The notes: generated by a model not told the origin, from the sequence alone. Positions 17,622 through 27,486 are shown, counted from the stretch's first letter. The stretch is 64,000 bases of DNA from Arthrobacter sp. UNC362MFTsu5.1 (GCF_000685965.1 NZ_JMLE01000001.1:372001-436000); one strand, 5' to 3'. Numbers and translations: made by a program.

Positions 17622-17682
17622 GATAGCTCCCTAGTGTTGTTCGCTGCAGATTCTGGCCGGCCGGGAAAGGCCGCGGCCGGTA

Positions 17683-17721
17683 TGCCCATTACACACCCGC
17701 GGGAGCGGGGTGTAATGGGCA
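17683..17721. terminator. hairpin downstream of fabG-like gene
   Basis: TGCCCATTACAC plus CCCGC on the left pairs with GCGGG plus GTGTAATGGGCA on the right (17 bp with a single bulged A), closing a loop of about four bases. It lies between the end of the 17774-18499 gene and hsp20, both on the minus strand. No T-run follows. Confidence 0.55.
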
Positions 17722-17773
17722 GAAGGTCCCCTCATGGCCAGGGCTCGGAGCAGCGCCGGAAGGGTGCGAAGGG

Positions 17774-18499
17774 TCAGTGGCCCATGCCCAGTCCGCCGTC
17801 AACAGGAATAACGGCACCGGAGATGTAGGACGCCTCATCACTTGAAATCCATCGCACCACGTTCGCCACTTCAGCGGCTTCGGCGAAACGTCCCGCCGGC
17901 ACCTTGGACAGGTAGTCCTTCTGGGTAGCTTCCGGGAGTTCCGCCGTCATATCGGTGTTGATGAATCCCGGCGCCACGACGTTGGCCGTAATGCCGCGGC
18001 CGCCGAGTTCGCGGGTCAGCGAGCGGGCGATTCCCACCAGGCCGGCCTTGGAGGCGGAGTAGTTGATCTGGCCCGGGGCGCCGTATAGCCCTGAAACTGA
18101 GGAAATCAGCACAACCCGGCCTTTGCGCATGCGGATCATGCCCTTGGAAGCCCGCTTGATGACGCGGAAGGCGCCGGTCAGGTTGGTGTCGATGACCGAT
18201 GTGAAGTCGTCTTCGCTCATGCGCATCAGCAGGGTGTCCTTGGTGATTCCAGCGTTGGCCACCAGCACCTCGACCGGACCGTGTGCAGCCTCCACCGTTG
18301 CGAACGCCGCGTCCACGGACGCCTCATCCGTGACATCGGCCTTGACGCCCAGGATGCCCTCCGGGAGTGCCGACTCGCTGCGATAAGTCACGGCAACCTT
18401 GTCACCGTTGGCCAGGAAGGCCTCGGCAATGGCCAGTCCGATGCCGCGGTTTCCACCGGTAATCAGGACGCTGCGGCCGGTCGATGCTACTTCAGTCAT
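17774..18499 (-). CDS. fabG: 3-oxoacyl-ACP reductase-like SDR
   Basis: This 241-residue SDR is of the FabG/MabA type and probably reduces 3-oxoacyl-ACP with NADPH in fatty acid synthesis. It has cofactor motif TGGNRGIG (about 15-22), VANAGITKD, catalytic Ser in LISSVSG and YSASK with the canonical Tyr-x3-Lys; the C-terminus is GAVIPVDGGLGMGH. All catalytic residues are present, unlike the SDR at 13093. The start is ATG at 18499 with GGAG upstream. It is monocistronic and divergent from the DUF3099 gene; other fabG copies probably exist elsewhere in the genome. Confidence 0.85.
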   Translation of the reverse strand: MTEVASTGRSVLITGGNRGIGLAIAEAFLANGDKVAVTYRSESALPEGILGVKADVTDEASVDAAFATVEAAHGPVEVLVANAGITKDTLLMRMSEDDFTSVIDTNLTGAFRVIKRASKGMIRMRKGRVVLISSVSGLYGAPGQINYSASKAGLVGIARSLTRELGGRGITANVVAPGFINTDMTAELPEATQKDYLSKVPAGRFAEAAEVANVVRWISSDEASYISGAVIPVDGGLGMGH

Positions 18500-18639
18500 A
18501 GTTTGCTCCGGGATTCTGCGGCATGGGGCACCGCGGTGAGGGGCGGGATTTTTACTGCCTCCGATCTTAGCCTCCGTTTGGGCGGCACTGGTGAGGGTGA
18601 GAGAATTGGGTTAAGCCTTGGGAGCGTGAAGAAACAGCC

Positions 18640-19077
18640 GTGACACTTGCAAAACGACCCGGACCTTCGACGTCCGGTGAACCGGACGCCGTCTCCGGTG
18701 ACGCCGAGGTTCACAGCATCACGGATGCCGCCAGTGCCCACTCGGAAGAGATGCGCGTGCGGATGATCAAGTACGCCGTGGCAATGGGCATCCGCATGGT
18801 GTGCCTGATCCTGGTGTTTGTTGTCGATGGCTGGTTCAAAGTCCTCCCGATTGCCGGCGCTGTGTTCCTGCCGTGGATTGCCGTGGTCATCGCCAACGGG
18901 AGCGACAAAGCCGAGGTTCACAGCGACCACCTGCTTGACGCCGCCCCGCTGGCGGAGCTCGAAGCACCGGAATTCCCGGCCGTTGACGCGGACGAAGGGC
19001 CCACGGTGCTGCAGGGCGAACTCATCGAGGACGAGGATGAAGACGATAACGACGGCCAGGAACGGGCAGCTTCATGA
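18640..19077 (+). CDS. DUF3099 membrane protein
   Basis: The 145-residue protein has two membrane helices (about 45-65 and 70-88) and a long acidic tail rich in Asp and Glu. The central block RMIKYAVAMGIRMVCLILVFV is typical of the actinobacterial DUF3099 family, of unknown function. The start is GTG at 18640. It overlaps the next small gene by 4 bases (ATGA) and heads the operon with the zinc-ribbon-like protein, SURF1 and the YbaK-type deacylase. Confidence 0.82.
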   Translation: MTLAKRPGPSTSGEPDAVSGDAEVHSITDAASAHSEEMRVRMIKYAVAMGIRMVCLILVFVVDGWFKVLPIAGAVFLPWIAVVIANGSDKAEVHSDHLLDAAPLAELEAPEFPAVDADEGPTVLQGELIEDEDEDDNDGQERAAS

Positions 19078-19334
19078 ACATTTTTGACCTTGCCGGCGGC
19101 GATGCCGGGCCTGCGGAATCGGCTGCACCCATGTGCTCGAGGAAGGCCTGCCGGACCCGCGCCGCCTGGCAGTTGCTGTGGAACAATCCGAAGATCCACA
19201 CGCCCGAACGCCGCAAGGTCTGGCTGGCCTGCGAGGAGCACCGGCTGTGGCTGGAAGATTACCTGCAGACCCGCGGCCTCTGGAAAGAGACCCTGCCGCT
19301 CGATCTTGCCGCTGTGCCTGGCAAGGACAGCTGA
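19074..19334 (+). CDS. small zinc-ribbon-like protein
   Basis: This 86-residue soluble protein is one I recognise only as conserved in related actinobacteria. Cys21, Cys26, Cys53 and His56 form a C-x4-C ... C-x2-H set that could bind zinc. The middle is rich in Trp and basic residues (WNNPKIHTPERRKVWLACEEH). It starts inside the end of the DUF3099 gene and ends directly at the SURF1 start codon (TGA then ATG), so all three are co-translated. A link to oxidase assembly is suggested only by position. Confidence 0.75.
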   Translation: MNIFDLAGGDAGPAESAAPMCSRKACRTRAAWQLLWNNPKIHTPERRKVWLACEEHRLWLEDYLQTRGLWKETLPLDLAAVPGKDS

Positions 19335-20201
19335 ATGTACCGTTTCCTCTTCTCCAGCAAATGGCTGGGTTACCTCCTGCTGGCTGCGATCTTTGCCACT
19401 GCCTGCGTGTTCCTGGGCCGCTGGCAGATGGACCGCAGGGCGGAGACCCTTGCGGAGATCAACCGGGTCACGTCGAACTACTCGGCCACTCCCCTGCCCT
19501 TCGCAGCTGCCGAAGCACAGTTCTCCCGGCTGGACGCCGACAAGGAGTGGACGCAGGTGGAGCTGAAGGGCCGCTACGACGTGGGCGGCCAGCGAGTGGT
19601 GCGGAACCGCCCGCTGAACGGCCAGCCCGGCTACGAAGTGGTGGTCCCTTTCAGGCTCACCACCGGACAGACGGTTGTTGTGGACCGCGGTTGGCTCCCG
19701 ATCGGGAACAACACTCCAGGACGTCCTGATTCGATTCCGGAACCGCCGTCGGGCGATGTCACCGTGGTGGTCCGCCTCAAACCCGGTGAGCCGGAGCTGC
19801 AGCGCGGCGCTCCCGACGGGCAGCTGGCCTCCATCGATCTTCCGGCCTACGCCGCCCAGCTGGGCTACCCGGTGCTAACCGGCGCGTACGGGCAGCTGGC
19901 CTCCGAAACGCCGGCCGTTGCCACCATGCCGTACCCCTTCCCGAAGCCCTCTGTGGAAGAAGGAACACACCTGTCCTATTCGCTGCAGTGGTTCGCTTTC
20001 GGCGTGCTGATGTTTATTGGCTTCGGGTACGCGGCCCGTCAGCAGGCACGCAATGCGGAGATTGACGCGCAGGACGCTGCCGAGGACGGGACGCCCGAGT
20101 ACGCCATGGCCGCGAACCGGCGTCGCCCGGCACCTCGCAAGCGGAAGAACCCGACGGCGGAGGAAGAGGAAGACGCGATCCTGGACGCCCAGGGGTACTA
20201 A
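19335..20201 (+). CDS. SURF1-family cytochrome oxidase assembly protein
   Basis: This 288-residue SURF1 homologue helps insert heme a into subunit I of aa3-type oxidase. It has one membrane helix near each end (about 10-28 and 215-235) with the extracytoplasmic domain between. Family blocks are CVFLGRWQMDRR, VVRNRPLNGQPGYEVVVPF and VDRGWLPIG. The tail after the second helix is charged and basic. ctaA and ctaB, which make heme A, are about 15 kb away in the same window. Confidence 0.92.
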   Translation: MYRFLFSSKWLGYLLLAAIFATACVFLGRWQMDRRAETLAEINRVTSNYSATPLPFAAAEAQFSRLDADKEWTQVELKGRYDVGGQRVVRNRPLNGQPGYEVVVPFRLTTGQTVVVDRGWLPIGNNTPGRPDSIPEPPSGDVTVVVRLKPGEPELQRGAPDGQLASIDLPAYAAQLGYPVLTGAYGQLASETPAVATMPYPFPKPSVEEGTHLSYSLQWFAFGVLMFIGFGYAARQQARNAEIDAQDAAEDGTPEYAMAANRRRPAPRKRKNPTAEEEEDAILDAQGY

Positions 20202-20204
20202 CCG

Positions 20205-20684
20205 ATGAGTTTCGACACGATTCCCGAACCGGTGGCCAACGTCAAGCGCACCCTCACCGCGCTGGGCGCCGACGACACCGTGACGGTGTTCGACTCGAAG
20301 GTCCCGACGGCGGCAGCTGCCGCCGCCACACTGGGCTGCGACGTCGCGGCGATCACCAACAGCCTGGTGTTCGACGTCGACGGCGCCCCGCTGCTCATTC
20401 TGGCCAGCGGCGCCGCCAGGGTGGACGTCCGCAAGGTCGCCGAGCAACTGGGCACCGGCAGGATCCGCCGGGCCTCCCCCGAGTTCGTCCTGCAGCACAC
20501 AGGGCAGGAAGTCGGTGGAGTGGCCCCGGTTGGCCACCCGGAGAAGATCAAAACCCTGCTGGACGAGTCGCTCAAAACGCACGAGCTGCTTTGGGCAGGT
20601 GCGGGAGACCACAACTCGATGTTCTCCATCACCTACCAGGACCTGCGCAGGATCACCGGCGCAGAAGAGATGCCGGTCCGCTGA
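20205..20684 (+). CDS. YbaK/EbsC-family aminoacyl-tRNA deacylase
   Basis: This 159-residue YbaK/prolyl-tRNA editing fold protein is expected to hydrolyse mischarged aminoacyl-tRNA. The core has the conserved lysine region NSLVFDVDG and the loop GVAPVGHPEKIKTLLDESL, where GG.SP.G is typical. The exact subfamily and substrate tRNA cannot be decided. It begins 4 bases after SURF1 and is probably the last gene of the operon. Confidence 0.85.
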   Translation: MSFDTIPEPVANVKRTLTALGADDTVTVFDSKVPTAAAAAATLGCDVAAITNSLVFDVDGAPLLILASGAARVDVRKVAEQLGTGRIRRASPEFVLQHTGQEVGGVAPVGHPEKIKTLLDESLKTHELLWAGAGDHNSMFSITYQDLRRITGAEEMPVR

Positions 20685-20728
20685 GGCCCGGGGTCACCAG
20701 GCGCAGCAGAGCGGACGCACCCACCGGC

Positions 20729-22327
<1,599 letters not shown>

Positions 22328-22654
22328 TGCAGCTAAGGCCTTTCACAACAGGGAACGCCACGGCACAGCGGATGGAGTCTGGGCGGGGCCGGGGCAGTGT
22401 GGCCGAGAGAACGGCCTCTACCAGTCTACCGGCACCGCACGTCCCGGAAGACCTGCAGCGCATAGCCCGCCCGGCGCCCGCCGCACCGCTGCGTTGGCCA
22501 CCCCGTCCAGAGCCGGCGCCTTCCATTAGTGGATCCCCTACAAAAAAGGGCTGCGGCCGGAGACGTATCGTCGGAATTGAGGGGAAAAGGCTGCCCCCCG
22601 GGCAGTTGCCCCTCCCCGTTGCATCGCACTTGCACTGACCGACAGGACTTCCCC
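22328..22654. other. intergenic region between ABC-F gene and bioY
   Basis: 327 bases separate the two divergent starts. No gene is convincing. The right part must contain the bioY promoter and a structured leader (22579-22614). I found no clear BioQ-type TGAAC/GTTAC palindrome and no BirA-like dyad. Confidence 0.6.
22579..22614 (+). promoter_or_regulatory. structured leader upstream of bioY
   Basis: An outer stem GAGGGG/CCCCTC (22579-22584 and 22609-22614) encloses an inner stem CTGCC/GGCAG (22591-22595 and 22601-22605) with a C-rich loop. It ends 40 bases before the bioY ATG. It could be an attenuator or simply a GC-rich fold. Confidence 0.35.
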
Positions 22655-23356
22655 ATGACCCACACTGACAAGGCCGTCACCAACCAGGCTGCTTCCGGCA
22701 CTAATCCAGGCCATGAACCCGACGCCACATCAGCCCGGAACCGCTGGAACGCCACCGACCTGGGCCTCATCGCCGTTTTTGCCGCCCTCGTGGCCGGCTC
22801 CGCGCTCATTGCGGCCATCCCCGTGGGCGGCCTCGGCGTGCCCATCACCTTGCAGACCCTCGCGGTGATGCTGACGGGCATGGCGCTTGGCCCGGGACGG
22901 GCGTTCGCCGCCGTCGGCCTGTACACGCTGCTTGGGCTCGCCGGACTGCCGATCTTCAGCGGCGGCCGGAGCGGCCTGGGGATCCTCGCCGGCCCCTCTG
23001 CCGGCTACATCATCGCCTTCCCGCTGGCCGCCCTGGCCGTCGGCTGGCTGACCACCATCGTCCTCCGCCGCACCGTGAAGTACCGGGGCCTGTTCCTCTT
23101 CGCCGCGGCCATGGCCAGCAGCATCGTGCTGGTCCACAGCCTGGGCGTGCTGGGCATGATGGTCAACGGCAAGCTGGACCTTTCCAAAGCCTTCCTCCTT
23201 GACCTTGCGTACTACCCCGGCGACATCATCAAGAATGTCCTCGCCGTCACCATTGCACTCGCCCTGCACAAAGCGTTCCCCGATCTCCTGATCCGCCGTG
23301 CCGGTGTCCGGAACAACGGGGCGGTTTCGGCACGGAAGGGCAAGGCCGGCAACTAG
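22655..23356 (+). CDS. bioY: biotin transporter substrate-binding component BioY
   Basis: This 233-residue S component of the biotin ECF transporter has six membrane helices. Family motifs are visible: IPVGGLGVPITLQTLAVMLTG (the PV..Q.L block), GLYTLLGLAGLPIFSGG and AGPSAGYIIAFP. The start is ATG at 22655 (MTHTDK), after AGGA 8 bases upstream. Two bases separate it from bioM, so bioY-bioM-bioN form one operon and should assemble as a full transporter with its own energising module. Confidence 0.95.
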   Translation: MTHTDKAVTNQAASGTNPGHEPDATSARNRWNATDLGLIAVFAALVAGSALIAAIPVGGLGVPITLQTLAVMLTGMALGPGRAFAAVGLYTLLGLAGLPIFSGGRSGLGILAGPSAGYIIAFPLAALAVGWLTTIVLRRTVKYRGLFLFAAAMASSIVLVHSLGVLGMMVNGKLDLSKAFLLDLAYYPGDIIKNVLAVTIALALHKAFPDLLIRRAGVRNNGAVSARKGKAGN

Positions 23357-23357
23357 C

Positions 23358-24110
23358 ATGGGCAGCATTCTTCTGGACGGAGTCAACGTTCGGGTGGCGG
23401 TGGACGGACATCCTGAGCCGAAAACGCTACTGGACGGAATCTCGCTGAACCTCACCGAACAGCGGATCGGCGTGATCGGCGCGAACGGGTCAGGGAAGTC
23501 CACCCTCCTGCGGCTCCTGAACGGACTGGTCGCGCCGAGCCATGGAACGGTGACGGTTGACGGCGACGATACCGTCAGATCGGTCCGCGCCGTGCGCCGG
23601 AAAGTCGGTTTTGTGTTCACGGACCCGCTCTCCCAGCTGGTGATGCCCACCGGCCGGGAGGACGTGGAACTCTCCCTGCGGCGTTCCGTCCGGAACCCGA
23701 AGGAACGCCGGGACGCCGCCACGGCGATCCTCAACCGCTTCGGGCTGCTGGCCCTGGCCGACCAGAGCATCTACGAGCTTTCGGGCGGCGAACGGCAGCT
23801 GATGGCCCTCGCTGCCGTGTTGGCAGTGGAGCCGTCGGTCCTGGTGCTGGACGAGCCGTCCACCCTCCTGGACCTCCGGAACCGCGAACTCCTCCGCCGG
23901 ACCATCGCGGGCCTCAGCCAGCAGATCGTGATGTCCACCCACGACCTCGAGCTGGCCAGGGACATGGACCGTGTCCTGGTGGTGGAATCAGGACAGGTGG
24001 TGTTCGACGGCGGTGCTGACGCCGCCGTCGAACACTACCGGGCACTGTCCGCCGCCGGCCTGCCGCCGGTGGGCGCCGCGTCCTGGCCACACACTACGGA
24101 GTCAGCGTGA
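23358..24110 (+). CDS. bioM: biotin ECF transporter ATP-binding protein BioM
   Basis: This 250-residue EcfA-type ATPase powers BioY. Walker A is GANGSGKST at 41-49, the Q-loop region is VFTDPLSQLVMPTG, the signature is LSGGERQLM, Walker B is VLVLDEPSTLLD and the H-loop is MSTHDLEL. The start is ATG at 23358. It overlaps bioN by 4 bases. Confidence 0.93.
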   Translation: MGSILLDGVNVRVAVDGHPEPKTLLDGISLNLTEQRIGVIGANGSGKSTLLRLLNGLVAPSHGTVTVDGDDTVRSVRAVRRKVGFVFTDPLSQLVMPTGREDVELSLRRSVRNPKERRDAATAILNRFGLLALADQSIYELSGGERQLMALAAVLAVEPSVLVLDEPSTLLDLRNRELLRRTIAGLSQQIVMSTHDLELARDMDRVLVVESGQVVFDGGADAAVEHYRALSAAGLPPVGAASWPHTTESA

Positions 24111-24796
24111 GCGGCCACGGATTCCTGCTGGTCAATTACGTTCCGGGTACGTCGCTGGTCCACCGGGTGCCCCTCTGGCTGAAGTTCCTCCTGGTGGTGG
24201 GTTGCGGCATGGCGTCGTTCCTGGTGGTGGACTGGGTGGTTGCCGCGGGGGCGCTGGCCCTGATGTGCCTGGCGTTCCTCGCCAGCGGTGCCGGCCCGGC
24301 ACGCCTGTTCAGGGCAGTCAGGCCCATCCTGCCGGTGCTGGCGGCCATCGGGTTGTTCCAGTGGTGGCAACTGGGTGGTCCGGTTGCGGCGCGGATCGTC
24401 CTGAACGTCCTGGTCTGCGTGGTGGCCGCGTCGATACTTACCGCCACCACGCCGATGCAGCGCCTGCTCGACGGCGTCGTCTCCTTGGCGGTCCCGTTCC
24501 GGCGTTTTGGTGCGGACCCCGAACGGTTCGCGCTGACGATTGCGATTATGCTCCGCAGCATTCCGTTCATCGCCGGAGCCTACTCGGACGTTAGGGATTC
24601 AGCCCGTGCCCGCGGACTTGAACGCAACCCCCGGGCACTGGTGTTGCCGGTCTTCATCACCACGGTGGCCTATGCGCGCCAGACGGGCGACGCCCTTGCG
24701 GCCCGGGGCCTCGGCGAACCCGGCCCGGAGGACGACAACGAAGAAGACGAGGGCACGCAGGATAACGGCACGCCGGGCGACGCCGGGCGACGCTAG
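24107..24796 (+). CDS. bioN: biotin ECF transporter transmembrane protein BioN
   Basis: This 229-residue EcfT-type coupling protein has about four or five membrane helices. The coupling-helix motif ARARGLERN (A-R-G type) contacts the ATPase. The C-terminal tail is acidic and contains a short repeat (GDAG). The start is GTG at 24107 within the end of bioM. The gene converges on the thiolase gene. Confidence 0.9.
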   Translation: MSGHGFLLVNYVPGTSLVHRVPLWLKFLLVVGCGMASFLVVDWVVAAGALALMCLAFLASGAGPARLFRAVRPILPVLAAIGLFQWWQLGGPVAARIVLNVLVCVVAASILTATTPMQRLLDGVVSLAVPFRRFGADPERFALTIAIMLRSIPFIAGAYSDVRDSARARGLERNPRALVLPVFITTVAYARQTGDALAARGLGEPGPEDDNEEDEGTQDNGTPGDAGRR

Positions 24797-24817
24797 CTGC
24801 CGGCCCGTCGGCCGGCG

Positions 24818-24832
24818 GCCTGTCTTACAGGC
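24818..24832. terminator. short hairpin between bioN and thiolase gene
   Basis: GCCTGT/ACAGGC closes a 3-base loop inside a wider GC-rich dyad, in the 42 bases between two convergent genes. It is a weak terminator candidate. Confidence 0.3.
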
Positions 24833-24838
24833 GGCGTG

Positions 24839-26062
24839 TTACTCGCGGCGGGTCTCGTCCAGCCGTTCATACCGGAACAGGGCGGCGGTGCCCATTCCCC
24901 CGGCAATGCTGATCATGGCCAGAGCCAGGGAGCCGGCCCGGCTGCCGGCGGGCGATGGTTCCCGGGCCTGGGCCAGGAGCCTGGTGACCAGAACGGCGCC
25001 CGACGCTCCGTACGCATGGCCCAGGGCCAGCGCACCACCGTCGAGGTTGGCCCGTTCCGGGTCGATACCGAGGGCAGCCAGGCACGCGAGGGTCTGAGAC
25101 GCGAAAGCCTCATTGAAATCCACCAGGTCAATATCCGCGGCCGTAACACCCTGCTGCGCCAGCAGGCGGCCGGCCGCCGCGGCTGCACCCATGCCCAGAA
25201 CGCGGGGGTCCACGCCCGCGGTATCGGTGCCCAGCACCAGGAGTCCGTCCGCTGCCCCGAGTTCCCGTGCGCGCTCCACGGAAGTAATAACGACGGCGGC
25301 GGCGGCATCCGCGTCGAAACAGGAGTTACCGGCGGTGACGGTGCCGCCCTCGGCGAAAACGGGTGGGAACCGGGACATCAGGGCGGCCGTCAGGCGTGCC
25401 CGCGGGCCGTCGTCGGACGCCACGGTTCCGGACACGGCCTGCACCGGAACCGTCTCGCCGGTGAAGCTGCCGGCCGCTGCTGCGGCCAGCGCGCGCCGGT
25501 GGCTTTCCAGGGAAAACCGGTCCTGGCGGTCGCGGCTGATGCCGAAAGCGGCAGCCACATTGTCCGCTGCGGCGCCCATGTCCGGATCACCGTAACTAAG
25601 GGGCACGAACTGCGCCCGGCGGAAGAACTCGGGGCTGCCGTCGGCGGCCCTGTTCGCGCGGAGCGGAGCGGTGCTGATGCTTTCGACCCCGCCCGCAAGG
25701 TAGGCGCCGCCGCCTCCGGCTGCCACCAGCCGCGCTGCAAGGACAATGGCGTCGAGCCCGGAACCGCACTGCCGGTCCACGGTGACGCCCGGTACGCTGA
25801 CGGGCAGGCCCGCCTCCAGGGAAGCCAGGCGCGCAACGTTGCCGCCGCCTCCCACCGCGTTGCCGATCACGACGTCCGTCACTGCGCCTGCCGGCAGGCC
25901 TGTCCGGTCGAGGAGGCCACGAAGCACGGGCGCCAGCAGCTCATGGGCCCTGAGATCCTTGAACGCTCCGTTGACCCTGCGGATGGGAGTCCGCAGGGCG
26001 GCGATGACTACCGGCTGGCGGTCGGGCGGCAACTGTCCGGGCGGCAAGCCGTCGGCGGGCAT
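24839..26062 (-). CDS. thiolase-family protein with Ser replacing the second catalytic Cys
   Basis: This thiolase superfamily member has 407 residues from ATG 26062. The acyl-accepting Cys is in VDRQCGSGLDAI (about residue 99), NEAFA is present, and the catalytic His is in GGALALGHAYGASG. In the C-terminal motif, where thiolases have C-x-G-G-G-x-G, this protein reads SIAGGMG: the second catalytic Cys is Ser, encoded by AGC (plus-strand 24908-24910). It may therefore catalyse something other than ordinary thiolysis. It follows the acyl-CoA ligase gene by 16 bases. A TTG at 26116 would add 18 residues and overlap that gene. The pair faces bioYMN. Confidence 0.85.
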   Translation of the reverse strand: MPADGLPPGQLPPDRQPVVIAALRTPIRRVNGAFKDLRAHELLAPVLRGLLDRTGLPAGAVTDVVIGNAVGGGGNVARLASLEAGLPVSVPGVTVDRQCGSGLDAIVLAARLVAAGGGGAYLAGGVESISTAPLRANRAADGSPEFFRRAQFVPLSYGDPDMGAAADNVAAAFGISRDRQDRFSLESHRRALAAAAAGSFTGETVPVQAVSGTVASDDGPRARLTAALMSRFPPVFAEGGTVTAGNSCFDADAAAAVVITSVERARELGAADGLLVLGTDTAGVDPRVLGMGAAAAAGRLLAQQGVTAADIDLVDFNEAFASQTLACLAALGIDPERANLDGGALALGHAYGASGAVLVTRLLAQAREPSPAGSRAGSLALAMISIAGGMGTAALFRYERLDETRRE

Positions 26063-26078
26063 CTGCGCAGCAGCAGGC

Positions 26079-27473
26079 TCAGCCAAGGCGGCGTACCCTT
26101 GTGTCTCCGCGTTCAATCCAGTCCAGCAGCAGTTGCCTGCTGACTTTCCCCCGGTCCGTCACAGGCAGTTCAGTCAGTGCGAAATACTGCAACGGCCGTT
26201 TGTCCCGGGGCAGGACATCGTCAAGGCCGGCCTTCAGCTGGGTTGCCGTGATGCCCCCATGGGAGGGGACCACGCCTGCCACGACGCGTTGGCCGCGGAC
26301 ATCGTCCTGCATGCCCGAGGCGACGGCGGCAGCCACTCCGGGGACGGACGCGAGGGCCAGTTCCACCTCATGCGGGTAGACGTTCTTTCCCGCCGTGATG
26401 ATCATGTCCGCCCGGCGGCCCAGGATGTGAAGCTCGCCGTCCTGCAGGTACCCCTGGTCCCCCACCGTGTACCAGCCGTCGAAACAGCGCAGCGCCTGCC
26501 CGTCGTCGCCCCAGAGGTAGCCGTTGCTGACCATTCCGCTGTGCACGCAGATGTTGCCGTCCGTGCCGTCGGGAAGCGGGGCGCCGCCGTCGTCCATGAT
26601 CCGGACTTCGACGCCGGGGAAGGGCTTCCCGATGCCCGTTCCTCCCGCGTCCAGCGGGGCGCCGGAACGCAGCGCAACCCCGGAAACGAAGCTCAGTTCG
26701 GAGGCGCCGTAGTACTCGAAGATGGTGGCCCTGGGTGCCCAGCGCCGCGCGGCCTCCAGGGTCCGGGCATCCAGCTTGGACCCCGCGCAGATGATGGACG
26801 TGATGCCGGAAGCATCGACGCAGCCGGCCAGCCCGCGTTCACTGAGCAGCCGGAGCATGGTGGGCACCAGGACCAGCCGGGTGATGCCGTCATGGGTGAT
26901 GGCGGCGTGCACATCGCCGACGTCGAAGGATTCCAGCGTGTGGAATTCCGAGCCCGCGTAGAGGCACTCGGACAGGGCATACAGGTTGAGGCTGGCCGCC
27001 AGCGGACCCGGGGCGAGCGTCTTGTCCTGTGGAGTGAGTCCGAAGAATTCGATGGAGGCGTCGAACGAGAGCTGCCACGATCGCCTTGACCGGGTGAACG
27101 CCTTGGGAACCGACGTGGTGCCGGACGTCAGGCCAATGAGGAACACGGAATCCGGGCTGCCGTCCCGGAGCTCTGCCGACGAAGGAGTGCCGGGTTCTGC
27201 GTGCAGCCGGGCAACGATCTCGGCCTGCAGCTGCGCCGGCCAGGTGGGGTCGAGGACGGCACATTGCCGGTCGCCGGCCACCGCGGCGGCGAAGGACACG
27301 GCGAAGTCGACCGAGTTCGCCTCGGCAAGCACGGTCACCTTGCCGGTGTCCGCTGCCCGCGACGCAGCGGCGTCCCGGAGGGCGGCCCAGCTGAGGTGCC
27401 GGCCGGCCACGACGACGGCGGTGTCGTCGGGGCGGTCGTCGGCCCAGCGTTGGAGTCTGTTGAGGAAAGGCAT
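26079..27473 (-). CDS. AMP-dependent acyl-CoA ligase, YhfT-like
   Basis: This adenylate-forming acyl-CoA ligase is rather short (464 residues). P-loop LTSGTTSVPKAFTR, YYGASELSF, YTVGDQGYL, GRRADMIITAGKNVYP and the C-terminal DRGKVSR with the catalytic lysine are all present. The start is ATG at 27473 (MPFLNRL). A -10-like TAAAGT lies 7 bases before it and there is no ribosome binding site, so the mRNA is probably leaderless. With the thiolase it resembles the Bacillus subtilis yhfT-yhfS pair that lies beside a bioY gene; a role in activating a biotin precursor or related acid is inferred from this context. Confidence 0.85.
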   Translation of the reverse strand: MPFLNRLQRWADDRPDDTAVVVAGRHLSWAALRDAAASRAADTGKVTVLAEANSVDFAVSFAAAVAGDRQCAVLDPTWPAQLQAEIVARLHAEPGTPSSAELRDGSPDSVFLIGLTSGTTSVPKAFTRSRRSWQLSFDASIEFFGLTPQDKTLAPGPLAASLNLYALSECLYAGSEFHTLESFDVGDVHAAITHDGITRLVLVPTMLRLLSERGLAGCVDASGITSIICAGSKLDARTLEAARRWAPRATIFEYYGASELSFVSGVALRSGAPLDAGGTGIGKPFPGVEVRIMDDGGAPLPDGTDGNICVHSGMVSNGYLWGDDGQALRCFDGWYTVGDQGYLQDGELHILGRRADMIITAGKNVYPHEVELALASVPGVAAAVASGMQDDVRGQRVVAGVVPSHGGITATQLKAGLDDVLPRDKRPLQYFALTELPVTDRGKVSRQLLLDWIERGDTRVRRLG

Positions 27474-27480
27474 CGGATCA

Positions 27481-27486
27481 ACTTTA
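27481..27486 (-). promoter_or_regulatory. -10 box of a probable leaderless promoter (ligase-thiolase operon)
   Basis: TAAAGT on the minus strand fits TANNNT and lies 7 bases before ATG 27473. Confidence 0.5.

Noticed and set aside
17622..17682. HspR (HAIR) or CIRCE element upstream of hsp20
   Set aside because: No CTTGAGT-N7-ACTCAAG-like or CIRCE-like sequence is present.
22328..22654. BioQ or BirA operator for bioYMN
   Set aside because: No TGAAC-N3-GTTAC-like palindrome or other biotin-repressor dyad could be read in the region.
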